Part shown: positions 48,873 to 57,252 of the stretch, one piece after another
How positions within the stretch are numbered: the first letter of the stretch is position 1
How the letters are laid out: every line of letters begins with the position of its first letter
Source: Acetobacter senegalensis
GTDB taxonomy: Bacteria > Pseudomonadota > Alphaproteobacteria > Acetobacterales > Acetobacteraceae
Assembly: GCF_001580995.1 (NCBI RefSeq)
Contig: NZ_LHZU01000137.1
Span: forward strand, 26,760 to 90,759
Reading direction: 5' to 3'
DNA: 64,000 nt
Made by a program: the position numbers and the translations under genes
Notes under the pieces: generated by a model
What the model was told of the DNA's origin: nothing
Seen by the model: only the letters and a program-made list of their open reading frames with translations
Databases searched by the model: none

Positions 48873-50218
48873 CAGCCGTTTTCCTTTCGGGCTTTGAGTG
48901 TTTCCTTGAAGTGCCTGCCCAGTTCGGGTTTGCTCACCTGACGGGAGCGGCCAAAGGCAAGGGCATTTTCAGGCACGTCCTTGGTAATGGTGCTGCCAGC
49001 AGCAATCATGGCGTTGGTGCCAATACTGACCGGGGCCACCAGAATGGCGTTTGAGCCGACAAACACGTTGTCACCAATTAGGGTGCGGTGCTTGAAGAAG
49101 CCGTCATAATTGCAGGTAATGGTACCGGCCCCCACGTTGGTCCGGGCGCCAATATCGGCATCGCCCAGATAGGTCAGGTGGTTGGCTTTGGCACCGTCTC
49201 CTACCGTGGTGTTCTTGACCTCAACAAAATTGCCAATGTGGGCTCCCACACCAATATCCGCTCCGGGGCGCAGGCGGGCATAGGGGCCAATCAGCGCATT
49301 GGCCTGCACCTCACACCCTTCCAGATGACTGAAAGCACGGATTTCTGCGCCGCTTCGCACGGTAACACCGGGGCCGAACACCACATGCGGTTCAACCAGC
49401 ACATCGGGTTCAAGTTCGGTATCAGCGCACAGGAAGACTGTTTCCGGCGCGACCAGCGTTACGCCGTTTTCCATGGCTTTCGTGCGCAGGCGGTTCTGGA
49501 GGGCGGCTTCAGCCTCGGCCAGTTCCACGCGGGAATTGATGCCACGCAGTTCATCTTCTGCAGCTTCCACGGCGCGTACACGTACGCCGTCCGCTACCGC
49601 CAGATCGACCACGTCCGTCAGGTAATATTCACCTTTGGCGTTTTCATTTTTCACAGCCTTCAACCACGTGCGGAAGGTGTCTGCATCCGCGCACAGAACG
49701 CCTGCATTGCATAGATCAATGGCGCGTTCCTCCGGTGTGGCGTCCGCCCATTCCACAATGCGGTCCACATTGCCGTCCTGTGCAACCACCCGGCCATATC
49801 GTCCCGGTTCCTTGGGGCGCATGGCCAGCAGCGCGAGCCCAACATCGGGCGAGCGGCGTTCTTCCAGAAGGCGGTTCAGAGTTTCAGCCGAAATCAACGG
49901 ATTATCCGCATAGAGTACGGCTACATCCCCTTCGCCAAAATATGCTTCAGCCTGCAGGGCCGCGTGGGCGGTGCCCAGCCGTTCATGCTGTACTACCACC
50001 GGGTAAGGGGCTGCCAGTTCGGCAACATCTTCCATTTCAGGACCAATGACCACCACCAGCCGATCAAACACATCTGCCGCATTGGCGATCAGATGTGCCA
50101 GCATGGGGCGGCCGGCCAGACGTTGCATGGCTTTGGGGCGGGAGGACTTCATGCGGGTGCCCAGCCCGGCGGCCAGCAGGACCGCAGTGGCAGGACGGGA
50201 AGGGAGAGGAGATGTCAT
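48872..50218 (-). CDS. glmU: Bifunctional GlmU (GlcN-1-P acetyltransferase / UDP-GlcNAc pyrophosphorylase)
   Basis: Forms UDP-GlcNAc. With the ATG at 50218 it has 448 residues. The N-terminal uridylyltransferase has LLAAGLGTRMKSSRPKAMQ. The C-terminal left-handed beta-helix acetyltransferase has hexapeptide repeats and GPYARLRPGADIGVGAHIGNFVEVKN. The frame extends upstream to 50371, but that 51-residue extension overlaps the divergent phosphatase start and is not family-like. It is co-transcribed with glmS. Confidence 0.96.
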   Translation of the reverse strand: MTSPLPSRPATAVLLAAGLGTRMKSSRPKAMQRLAGRPMLAHLIANAADVFDRLVVVIGPEMEDVAELAAPYPVVVQHERLGTAHAALQAEAYFGEGDVAVLYADNPLISAETLNRLLEERRSPDVGLALLAMRPKEPGRYGRVVAQDGNVDRIVEWADATPEERAIDLCNAGVLCADADTFRTWLKAVKNENAKGEYYLTDVVDLAVADGVRVRAVEAAEDELRGINSRVELAEAEAALQNRLRTKAMENGVTLVAPETVFLCADTELEPDVLVEPHVVFGPGVTVRSGAEIRAFSHLEGCEVQANALIGPYARLRPGADIGVGAHIGNFVEVKNTTVGDGAKANHLTYLGDADIGARTNVGAGTITCNYDGFFKHRTLIGDNVFVGSNAILVAPVSIGTNAMIAAGSTITKDVPENALAFGRSRQVSKPELGRHFKETLKARKENG

Positions 50219-50333
50219 GATTGAATTGCGGTAAGCCAACCTCACGCCCCTGTCAAACGCCGGGCTGGAGGAAACCTGAAATCTGGATATCATAAAATTT
50301 TTCAGGACTTTACTGAAGAAGGCAAAAGCGGTG

Positions 50334-51032
50334 ATGAAACAGAAACTCGCAGTGTTTGACATGGATGGCACATTGCTGGACTCCCTGCCTGATCTGGCGG
50401 AATGCGGGCGGGAACTGCTGGCCAGCTATGCTCTGCCGCCCGTATCAGACGCAGAAGTGCGCCGCATGATTGGCAACGGGGTGCCCATGCTGGTTGAACG
50501 CCTGCTTCAGGCTGGGGCAGAAAAAGGAGCGGGTGCGCAGGTGGCGGACATAGATCACGCTCAGGCCTGCCGCCGCTTTATGGAGTTCTACACCCCACGG
50601 GCCACCCGGCTATCCCGATTGTTTCCGGGCACAGAAGACACGCTTCATACGCTTCAGGCGCAGGGATGGCTGCTTGCAGTCTGTACCAACAAGCCGGAAG
50701 TCGCGGCACTGGCCATTCTGGAACGGTTTGGCCTTTCTCCCTTGTTCGCCTGTGTGGGGGGAGGAGACAGCTTTGCCGTTAGAAAGCCGGACCCCGGCCA
50801 TCTTCTGGGAACAATTGCCAAGGCCGGAGCGCAACCGGAGAGCAGTGTGATGATCGGGGATATGTCTCCGGATCTTCTGGCTGCGCAGGGGGCAGGCTGT
50901 CCGGCTTTATTTGCAGCGTGGGGGTATGGTGATGGCAATCTGGCGGAACTGGCGCAGGCCGAAGCGGCAAGCATGGTCGATGTGCCCGAGAAAGCAGACT
51001 GGCTACTGCAGAACGTATCCAGGGCTCTATGA
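50334..51032 (+). CDS. gph: HAD-family phosphatase (phosphoglycolate phosphatase-like)
   Basis: A 232-residue HAD hydrolase. Motif I is FDMDGTLLDS with nucleophile Asp, motif II is CTNKPE, and the late motifs are KPDPGHL and MIGDMSPDLLAA. The cap is helical, as in Gph, which removes phosphoglycolate from DNA repair. The exact substrate cannot be read. A GTG three bases upstream (50331) is an alternative start. It is divergent from glmU. Confidence 0.88.
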   Translation: MKQKLAVFDMDGTLLDSLPDLAECGRELLASYALPPVSDAEVRRMIGNGVPMLVERLLQAGAEKGAGAQVADIDHAQACRRFMEFYTPRATRLSRLFPGTEDTLHTLQAQGWLLAVCTNKPEVAALAILERFGLSPLFACVGGGDSFAVRKPDPGHLLGTIAKAGAQPESSVMIGDMSPDLLAAQGAGCPALFAAWGYGDGNLAELAQAEAASMVDVPEKADWLLQNVSRAL

Positions 51033-51246
51033 GAACGTAGGGAGAGGCAGGATAGTACAGGCTTCTTCAAGAGGCTGGTTCCAAGAAACCGGAAAGCGAG
51101 GGCTGGCAAGGGACTGAAAGCTGACCGAAAGGCTTGGTGCAGGCTCACCACTGCGACGGAAACATCACTGATCCGCAAAACGCCTTCCAGACCCGCCCTG
51201 TCAGTTTTTGCAGGCAGTCAGACCAGATATCTGGCTGTCCCTGTCT
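51033..51246. other. Non-coding gap between gph-like gene and the sphingolipid operon end
   Basis: No credible gene, tRNA or strong terminator is seen in these 214 bases. It contains a 12-base palindrome CCAGATATCTGG (51223-51234) just past the glycosyltransferase stop, which may be a weak transcription end hairpin. Confidence 0.4.
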
Positions 51247-52332
51247 TTAGGGGGCGATCTGAGCCAACCGTGCAAGAACAGTCTGTCCGGCTTTGGTAAA
51301 AGCGTCTTCATTGAAATGGGAGAAGACATAGCTTCGGGCAGCCTGTCCCATCTGATGGAGCGTTTCAGGGCGTGCGAGCGCCTGTGCGAGGCAGGCCGAG
51401 AGCGCCTCTGTATTGCGTGGAGGCACAGTCCATCCTGTTACGCCGGGTTGGACAGAGCGGGTCAGTTCTCCCACTGCTGATGAAATAACCGGAAGACCTG
51501 CCTGCATGGCTTCATGCGCGGCCATGCAGAATCCCTCCCAGTGAGAGGGTTGGAGATACAGATGCTGGTCCGCCAGAAACGCACCGGTGTCTGAGCAGAA
51601 TCCCGGCAGGGAGACCTCATTTTGCAGTCCATGAAGCTGCACGAGCGCTTCCAGTTTCGCCCGTTCTTCGCCTTCTCCGGCAATAGTAAGGTGAAACGGA
51701 GGGAGCGCATCTTTTTGTTTAAGCTGTGCCAGAGCAAGGCAAAGCGTGTCATACCCCTTGACCGGATGAAGTCTGCCCACTGAACCCAGCCGGATGGTCT
51801 CGCCTGCCTGCCATGGGTGGCTTTGGGGGGCGGAAGCCCGCGCATGAAAAATGGGCCAACACATCAGCCTGTCCGCCGGAATGCCCAACTGGGTGCGGGT
51901 AACCTGTGTCACGTAATCGGAATCGCCTATCCATAGGCAGGACGCGTTACGCCGCAGGCGAAGCAAGGTATCATTCGGCGGACGGAGTTTGGCCGAATGT
52001 TGCCAGCTTATGACAGGAATACCACGTTTCTGCCCCACGCTCTGCCCAAGAAGCGTTGCCCGCGTCAGGGAGGTCCAGATATGGGTGGGGCGCCACAGTG
52101 CGATCTGCTTTTGCAGCCAGAAAAAGGCGGCCAGATGGTCTTTTCGGCCACCCTCGCGGATAAAAACCTCCAACCCGGCATCGCGCATCGGTTTTTCGGC
52201 GCGTCCATCGCGCCGGGTCAGGGCGAAAACAGCGACTTCATGACCAGCCTGCCGGAGCACCCGCGTAATGGCTGGAACAGGAAAGGCCGCACCACCGCCT
52301 TCCGTGGAGTTGATGACGTAAGCAATACGCAT
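51247..52332 (-). CDS. GT4-family glycosyltransferase
   Basis: A GT-B fold glycosyltransferase of 361 residues. The N-terminal domain starts MRIAYVINSTEGGGAA. The C-terminal nucleotide-sugar domain has GRLHPVKGYDTL and the GT4 signature SHWEGFCMAAHEAMQAGLPVIS. Donor and acceptor are not readable. It is the last gene of a minus-strand operon with lptF, lptG, a fatty acid hydroxylase and a nucleotidyltransferase, which points to a glycolipid or sphingolipid headgroup, but LPS is also possible. Confidence 0.88.
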   Translation of the reverse strand: MRIAYVINSTEGGGAAFPVPAITRVLRQAGHEVAVFALTRRDGRAEKPMRDAGLEVFIREGGRKDHLAAFFWLQKQIALWRPTHIWTSLTRATLLGQSVGQKRGIPVISWQHSAKLRPPNDTLLRLRRNASCLWIGDSDYVTQVTRTQLGIPADRLMCWPIFHARASAPQSHPWQAGETIRLGSVGRLHPVKGYDTLCLALAQLKQKDALPPFHLTIAGEGEERAKLEALVQLHGLQNEVSLPGFCSDTGAFLADQHLYLQPSHWEGFCMAAHEAMQAGLPVISSAVGELTRSVQPGVTGWTVPPRNTEALSACLAQALARPETLHQMGQAARSYVFSHFNEDAFTKAGQTVLARLAQIAP

Positions 52333-52344
52333 GGAAATTCAGTT

Positions 52345-53127
52345 TCAGGCTGGCGCTTCAGCCGCAATCAGTTTTTCTGTCAAAGCCAGATCGGCAGGCT
52401 TATCGACATCCACGGCAGCGCGACCATCCGAAAGGCAGATCAGTTCAGCTCGGGCACCTGTCAGCTTGCCAATCCGAGCGCACAAAGCTGCACGGCTTAA
52501 TTTTTTGCAGAGCGCTTTCAGCAGCACCATTGGCCCCAGAAGCCAGGCAATGCGGAGAGGGTGTTTGCGGTTTTTCTCCACCTTCAGCCAGAGCGTCGCC
52601 ACGTTTACGGCGGCAGGGGAGTTGAAGAGGAACAGATTGCAGCCAGAGAACGCCAGATCAGAAAGCCGGATAAAGGTGCGTTTGGTGCCCGGCACATCTC
52701 GCAGCACAACGGCTTCAGGGGCAACTGCGGCGGCGACATCACATTGCGGGCCGCATTTTTCCAGAAATTCCGTAATCCAGTTGGGGCGCAGTAAAGCACT
52801 GTCGGCCGTGGTGACAAGCAACGGCGTGCCGAGCTGCGCCAACCCCGCCAGAACGCTGGCGCTTGGCCCTTCCGGGCGAGAAGGGATGATGCCGACATCA
52901 GGTGGTAAAATACCATTCAGAACAGTCGGATCATCAATGCAGACAGCAATCCGTCCAACTGCTGGGGTGGCGCGGAGGGCAGCCAGAACCCGCAAAATCA
53001 TGGGAGTGCCTGCTACGGGCAGAATGGCTTTATGAGAAACCCCGGCTGCCTGCGCCATGGGGTCTGGCGCCCCGGGCCGTGTACCGGCCAGAACCAGAAC
53101 GTTCAGACCCTTGGAAGGAATGTTCAT
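52345..53127 (-). CDS. MobA-like NTP-transferase domain protein
   Basis: A 260-residue protein with a Rossmann-like nucleotidyltransferase start (LNVLVLAGTRPG, then a Lys in SHKAILPVAGTPMILRVL), a metal-binding region (LVTTADSALL) and a C-terminal region with RAAVDVDKPADL. The insertion LWLKVEKNRKHPLRIAWLLG has membrane-surface character. Rather than molybdopterin guanylyltransfer, its neighbours suggest making an NDP-activated headgroup or sugar for lipids. It is coupled by a 4-base overlap to the hydroxylase gene upstream, and the glycosyltransferase start lies 12 bases after its stop. Confidence 0.75.
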   Translation of the reverse strand: MNIPSKGLNVLVLAGTRPGAPDPMAQAAGVSHKAILPVAGTPMILRVLAALRATPAVGRIAVCIDDPTVLNGILPPDVGIIPSRPEGPSASVLAGLAQLGTPLLVTTADSALLRPNWITEFLEKCGPQCDVAAAVAPEAVVLRDVPGTKRTFIRLSDLAFSGCNLFLFNSPAAVNVATLWLKVEKNRKHPLRIAWLLGPMVLLKALCKKLSRAALCARIGKLTGARAELICLSDGRAAVDVDKPADLALTEKLIAAEAPA

Positions 53128-53924
53128 GCGGCGTGCCGGGTGCCACGCGCTGCTTTGGCGTCCGGCCGGGCACCGTCCGGACGGTCACGCGGGGGGGAGC
53201 CTGTCAGATCCATCACCCACGGGTAGATTTTGGCTTCCTTGATATCATAGCCCAGATTGAAAACGGTCGGACTACGGGGGCGTGCTTTGGCGTCCTTGTA
53301 ATAGCTGCCGAACAGGCGATCGACCACAAAGCTGGTGATACCGAAATTGCCGTCTTCATCATGGAAATGATGCAGAACGTGGCGGGCTTTCATGCGCTGG
53401 ACCCAGGCGGAACGCGGTTTATAGTTCAGGTGCTGGATGCAGTGGAAAAATTCATAAATGCACGTAATGGTAACGCCTGTGCCAAATGCCGTGGCAGATG
53501 CCCCAATACCCCCGATCAGATAGCCGATGGGGCAGGTGATGATGGCGATTGTTGGCAGCGTGGTGACGGGCGCACCAAACAGCACATCCAGCAGATGCGG
53601 GTCCTGATGGTGGTCAAAGTGGATCCGTTTCCACAAGGATGCGGTCCACTTCATTTTATACAGAACGCGACCATGCAGCACATAGCGGTGCAGCAGATAC
53701 CACACCAGCGGATAGACCAGAATAACGGCAACGATGGAAACAAGCGTTGCGCCCCATCCTGCAAAAAAATGCGTGGCGACGGCAATGCTGGCAACAATCA
53801 GAGCAAAATAGAGCAGAATGGTCGGGTAGGTGAGATACGCAACCCAAAGCTGTCTGAGGTTCATTTTGCCCAGATCAAAGCTCCGGCCTGTTTTCAGGCT
53901 CGCATTGTTCAGCGTTCCACTCAT
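53124..53924 (-). CDS. Fatty acid hydroxylase / sterol desaturase superfamily protein
   Basis: A di-iron membrane oxygenase of 266 residues. The His boxes are HRYVLH, HFDHH, HCIQH and HVLHHFH, placed between about four to five helices. The last box context HHFHDEDGNFGITSF resembles fatty acid 2-hydroxylases. Acetic acid bacteria are known to contain ceramides with a 2-hydroxypalmitoyl chain, so acyl 2-hydroxylation of ceramide is a likely role (inference). A hydrophilic, Pro/Arg-rich tail follows. It overlaps lptG and the nucleotidyltransferase gene by 4 bases each. Confidence 0.87.
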   Translation of the reverse strand: MSGTLNNASLKTGRSFDLGKMNLRQLWVAYLTYPTILLYFALIVASIAVATHFFAGWGATLVSIVAVILVYPLVWYLLHRYVLHGRVLYKMKWTASLWKRIHFDHHQDPHLLDVLFGAPVTTLPTIAIITCPIGYLIGGIGASATAFGTGVTITCIYEFFHCIQHLNYKPRSAWVQRMKARHVLHHFHDEDGNFGITSFVVDRLFGSYYKDAKARPRSPTVFNLGYDIKEAKIYPWVMDLTGSPPRDRPDGARPDAKAARGTRHAA

Positions 53925-55015
53925 TTTGCTTCATTCCTCAAAAGCACTGTTGCGGCCCCCAGCGTGAAGATAATCAGGCCAGGAACAGTTGCAACGGGCG
54001 GTGGCAGAAGGCCCGCATTGCCCATGGCGCGTAGAAGACCTTGCGCCACAATAAACAGCAGACCTGCCCCCAGACACCAGACCGGAAGCCAGCTACGGGT
54101 GCCCGTGCGAGGAGGGATATAGATCACCGGCATGGCAATTAACAGGAGTACCAGCATTGCAGCCGGGCGCAGAAAGCGCTCAAGCAGCCCGGCCTGTAGA
54201 AAACCCGGACTGGAATCAGAAGGCAGATGCCCCCGCAACATGCCGATGATGGTGCCGGATGAAAGGGGCGGATTTTCTGTGGAAAGGCGGATAAAATCCC
54301 ACGGATGCAAGGTTGTCTGCCAGTTTCGCTGCTCTTCTGACGGCAGGCGCGTTGCCGTTGGATCATTGATCTGAATGCGTTTGACGGTGTGAAGAACCCA
54401 CCCATTGGCATGGGTATAATCAGCGCGATCAGCGTGGATCACTTCTTGCAACAAACCTTTTTCATCGCGTGAGTAGATATCCAGACCGGAGAGCATGTTG
54501 CCCCCGTCCGCCACATACGTCACGCGGGCAACCTGTCGCCCTTCATGAAACCAGAAGGCATGGCCTTTTTCCGGGTGGGGATCTGTTCGGTTCCACCAGG
54601 CGGCCAACGCCTGTTCCGATCGTGGCGTTACCTGATCATCAAGAACGACTCCCAGCGCACCAATAATCAGCGTGGCCGGGATCAGGCGTTTATACAGGCC
54701 GAGCATGGAAAGGCCCGATGCCTGCAGGATGGCCATCTCACTCGCCAATGTCATTTGGGAGAGCATGACCAGCGCCCCGATCAGCAGACTGAGAGGGAGT
54801 GCCCCCGCCATAAGAAAGGGTAGGCGCATGCCAGCATAGGTAAAGATGCCCGCCACCCCCAGATGGCGCTGGAGAATGGGGGTTGTCTGTTCCAGCAGGG
54901 CCAAAATTTCCAGAAGCCCCACCAGCACAGCGCAACTGAAGAGAACGCGGTTCAGCAGAACACCGGAAAGATAACGGAGCAGCACTAACCGCGGAGGGCG
55001 AGAGGTTTTACTCAC
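53921..55015 (-). CDS. lptG: LptG-like permease (YjgP/YjgQ family)
   Basis: An inner-membrane permease of 364 residues with two groups of three helices flanking a periplasmic beta-jellyroll (about residues 150-270). The N-terminus LRYLSGVLLNRVLFSCAVLVGLLEILALLEQT and ASEMAILQASGLSMLGLYKRLIP are typical of LptG. Together with LptF it moves LPS to the periplasmic bridge. Here it sits between lptF and lipid-modifying genes. A role in exporting another lipid cannot be excluded. Confidence 0.9.
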   Translation of the reverse strand: MSKTSRPPRLVLLRYLSGVLLNRVLFSCAVLVGLLEILALLEQTTPILQRHLGVAGIFTYAGMRLPFLMAGALPLSLLIGALVMLSQMTLASEMAILQASGLSMLGLYKRLIPATLIIGALGVVLDDQVTPRSEQALAAWWNRTDPHPEKGHAFWFHEGRQVARVTYVADGGNMLSGLDIYSRDEKGLLQEVIHADRADYTHANGWVLHTVKRIQINDPTATRLPSEEQRNWQTTLHPWDFIRLSTENPPLSSGTIIGMLRGHLPSDSSPGFLQAGLLERFLRPAAMLVLLLIAMPVIYIPPRTGTRSWLPVWCLGAGLLFIVAQGLLRAMGNAGLLPPPVATVPGLIIFTLGAATVLLRNEAK

Positions 55016-56214
55016 GAGACAGCCCTTTCCCCTGCGCTATGAGACCGGCGGTTGGCAGCCCATTGCGCTTTGAGGGCTTGAAACACGCCTGCCTTATAAA
55101 GAAGCAGAAGCGAACAGCCGATCACAAAGACCCACGCGGGGCCCCATATAATAAGGAGAGGAGCCTTCTTGGTGGCGACCATGCTGTGCCCGAACTGGAG
55201 CAGGTGATCAAAACCCACCATGACAATAAAAGCCACTACGAGCCCAGCACTGCTTCGTTGCCGCTTGCGCATGATGGCAAGGGCCGCCGCCAGCACGGGA
55301 ATGAAGGGGATGGTCAGGCTGCGCGCCAGCCGGAAATGGACTTCCGAACGCATATGGGGGCGGGAGATAGCGGGGTCGCGCTGTATCAGACGGCTGACCA
55401 GTTCGGGAGACGTCAGTTCCCGTTCATCTTCTCCGCGTTTGCGGAAGGGTGACAGGTGAGAGGCTTCAGTCAACGTTTTGGTTGCGTGGTCGAAAGTGGT
55501 GAGGGACGGGACATTCTTCCTGTTGTCTGTCAGGATGGTGCCGTCTTCCAGATCAATTTCCACGGCGGAATTGTCAGACGCCAGCCGGATGTGCCCGCGT
55601 GCAGCAGTAATATCGCGTTCCTGATGGTCAGACGTATCCCGAATGAAGACCTTTTCCAGATGCGAACCTGCGTGGTCCACATGGTCTGCCACAAGTGTCA
55701 GATGGTTGGACGGGCTGGCAAACATGCGTGATTGCAGGCGCGGAGCCCAGCCAGTGTGGCTGGCTACGTAGAACGCTTCCCGGAAGTCGTAACGCGCGTG
55801 GGGCTGGACAAATCCGTATAGCAGAAAGGACAGGAAGCCCAGAAACGCACCCAGCAGGATAAAAGGGCGGGTAATGCGCACAAGAGAAACGCCGCTGCTG
55901 GTTATGGCGTCAATTTCTTCATTCTGGCTCATGCGCCGGATAACGGAGAATACACTCACGCACAGCGCAGCAGGAATGGCGAGCCCCAGATAGTGCGGCA
56001 GCAATGTGCCCAGCAGTTCCAGAAATGTGCCCAGATGATTGTTGCCTGCGGCCAGCAGGTTGAACAGCACCAGCAGTCGTTCCAGCAGCAACGCGGCCAT
56101 GACAACCGAAAGAGCAACCAAAAAAGGTGGAATGACCTGCGCAATCAGGTAACGGTCCAGCGTTCCGGGCGTGAAGAACACTTTCACCCTGCGCAAGAGA
56201 GGCTCGTGCTGCAT
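55012..56214 (-). CDS. lptF: LptF-like permease (YjgP/YjgQ family)
   Basis: Partner permease of LptG, 400 residues. It has LDRYLIAQVIPPFLVALSVVMAALLLERLLVLFNLL (helix 1), RMSQNEEIDAITSSGVSLVRITRP (coupling helix region), a periplasmic domain and three C-terminal helices. The ATPase LptB is not in the window. The stop overlaps the lptG start by 4 bases. It begins 7 bases after the metallophosphoesterase. Confidence 0.92.
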   Translation of the reverse strand: MQHEPLLRRVKVFFTPGTLDRYLIAQVIPPFLVALSVVMAALLLERLLVLFNLLAAGNNHLGTFLELLGTLLPHYLGLAIPAALCVSVFSVIRRMSQNEEIDAITSSGVSLVRITRPFILLGAFLGFLSFLLYGFVQPHARYDFREAFYVASHTGWAPRLQSRMFASPSNHLTLVADHVDHAGSHLEKVFIRDTSDHQERDITAARGHIRLASDNSAVEIDLEDGTILTDNRKNVPSLTTFDHATKTLTEASHLSPFRKRGEDERELTSPELVSRLIQRDPAISRPHMRSEVHFRLARSLTIPFIPVLAAALAIMRKRQRSSAGLVVAFIVMVGFDHLLQFGHSMVATKKAPLLIIWGPAWVFVIGCSLLLLYKAGVFQALKAQWAANRRSHSAGERAVS

Positions 56215-56221
56215 GGCGGTT

Positions 56222-57163
56222 TCATAGCGCCTTTGCGTCAGAAAGGCGATGGGGAGAGAAATGGTGCAAAAATCCGTCCTGCATTCTGCCGTTAGAACCC
56301 AGCTCTCGCCTTTGAACGCTTATGCGCCATTGCGCAGCCTCAGCGCGGACAGAAATACAGTTCCATCCTGCGGCCTGATCCGGGGTGCCCGCACTATGTG
56401 AGGCAGATGTCGTGCCGACAACAGGAATATCCGTGTGCGGAATGCAGGAGAGAGTCGCACGGTGCGAGTGGCCATGCAGAACCAGCTCGGCTCCCTCACG
56501 TTTCAGGATCGCCTGCAAGCGCTCCATCCCGTCCAGTCCCTTGCGCTTGCTCACCAATCCTTGCACGGGAGGGTGATGGATCAGCACTATTCTGCACAGC
56601 CCTTCCTCTGCCGTCTGGCGTAAAAGAGGGCCAAGCGCTGCAAGCTGGCTGTCTGAAACCCGGCCGGACGCAAAGAAAGGGGGAGTAGGAATAGCACTGT
56701 TCAGCCCGATCAGAGCGACAGGTCCTTTTTTCAAAAGGGAAGGCGATCCTGCCTCGCTGTGTAGCCACGGGTTCCATAAGGCGCTTTTGGTTTCAGCGGC
56801 CTCGCGGATCAGCGCATCATGATTTCCGGGCACAAGCAGGGTTTCCGGCAGTTCCTGTTCGTTCAGCCATCGGGCGGCGGCTTGAAACTCCTTGGCCAGA
56901 CCCAGATTGGTCAGGTCCCCGGTCAGGGCGACCAGATCTGGTTGGTATTGACGGATATCCCGCATGACGGCGGCCAGAGGTGCTGCCAGATGCACATGAC
57001 GGCGTTTCAGCCGCCAGGACAGAAGAGACAGCAGACGTTTGATGCGAATGTCACTGAGCGCCGGGAGCCCGACCAACGGCAGATGCGGGTCAGAAAAATG
57101 CGCAATTTCAAGAGAGGACAAAAACAGGAGACTCCGGCACAGGAGGGTCTGACAGGACAGCAT
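56222..57163 (-). CDS. Calcineurin-like metallophosphoesterase
   Basis: A 313-residue protein with all metal-binding blocks in order: HFSDPHLP, TGDLTNLG, VPGNHDAL, LIHHPPVQG and LHGHSHRA. The fold covers phosphodiesterases and lipid-precursor phosphatases such as LpxH, but the spacing here is more like the Icc/3',5'-cyclic-nucleotide type. It is the first gene of the operon with lptF and lptG, so the substrate may be a lipid or nucleotide intermediate of the envelope. It has a hydrophobic N-terminus of about 17 residues, and a start nearer the SDPH block is possible. Confidence 0.85.
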   Translation of the reverse strand: MLSCQTLLCRSLLFLSSLEIAHFSDPHLPLVGLPALSDIRIKRLLSLLSWRLKRRHVHLAAPLAAVMRDIRQYQPDLVALTGDLTNLGLAKEFQAAARWLNEQELPETLLVPGNHDALIREAAETKSALWNPWLHSEAGSPSLLKKGPVALIGLNSAIPTPPFFASGRVSDSQLAALGPLLRQTAEEGLCRIVLIHHPPVQGLVSKRKGLDGMERLQAILKREGAELVLHGHSHRATLSCIPHTDIPVVGTTSASHSAGTPDQAAGWNCISVRAEAAQWRISVQRRELGSNGRMQDGFLHHFSPHRLSDAKAL

Positions 57164-57252
57164 GTGACAAGTTCAAGAAGTCCCACTATACCACCGGCAT
57201 ATGCCGGGGCAAAAGGCGCTGGCGCATTATCTGCAAACGCATGAGTGTCTGA

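Noticed and set aside
51223..51234. 12-base palindrome considered as an operator or IS end
   Set aside because: No second copy, no flanking duplication and no promoter nearby; chance is likely.
52902..54122. A 406-codon plus-strand frame across NTase, hydroxylase and lptG
   Set aside because: It covers three well-supported minus-strand genes and shows no domain.
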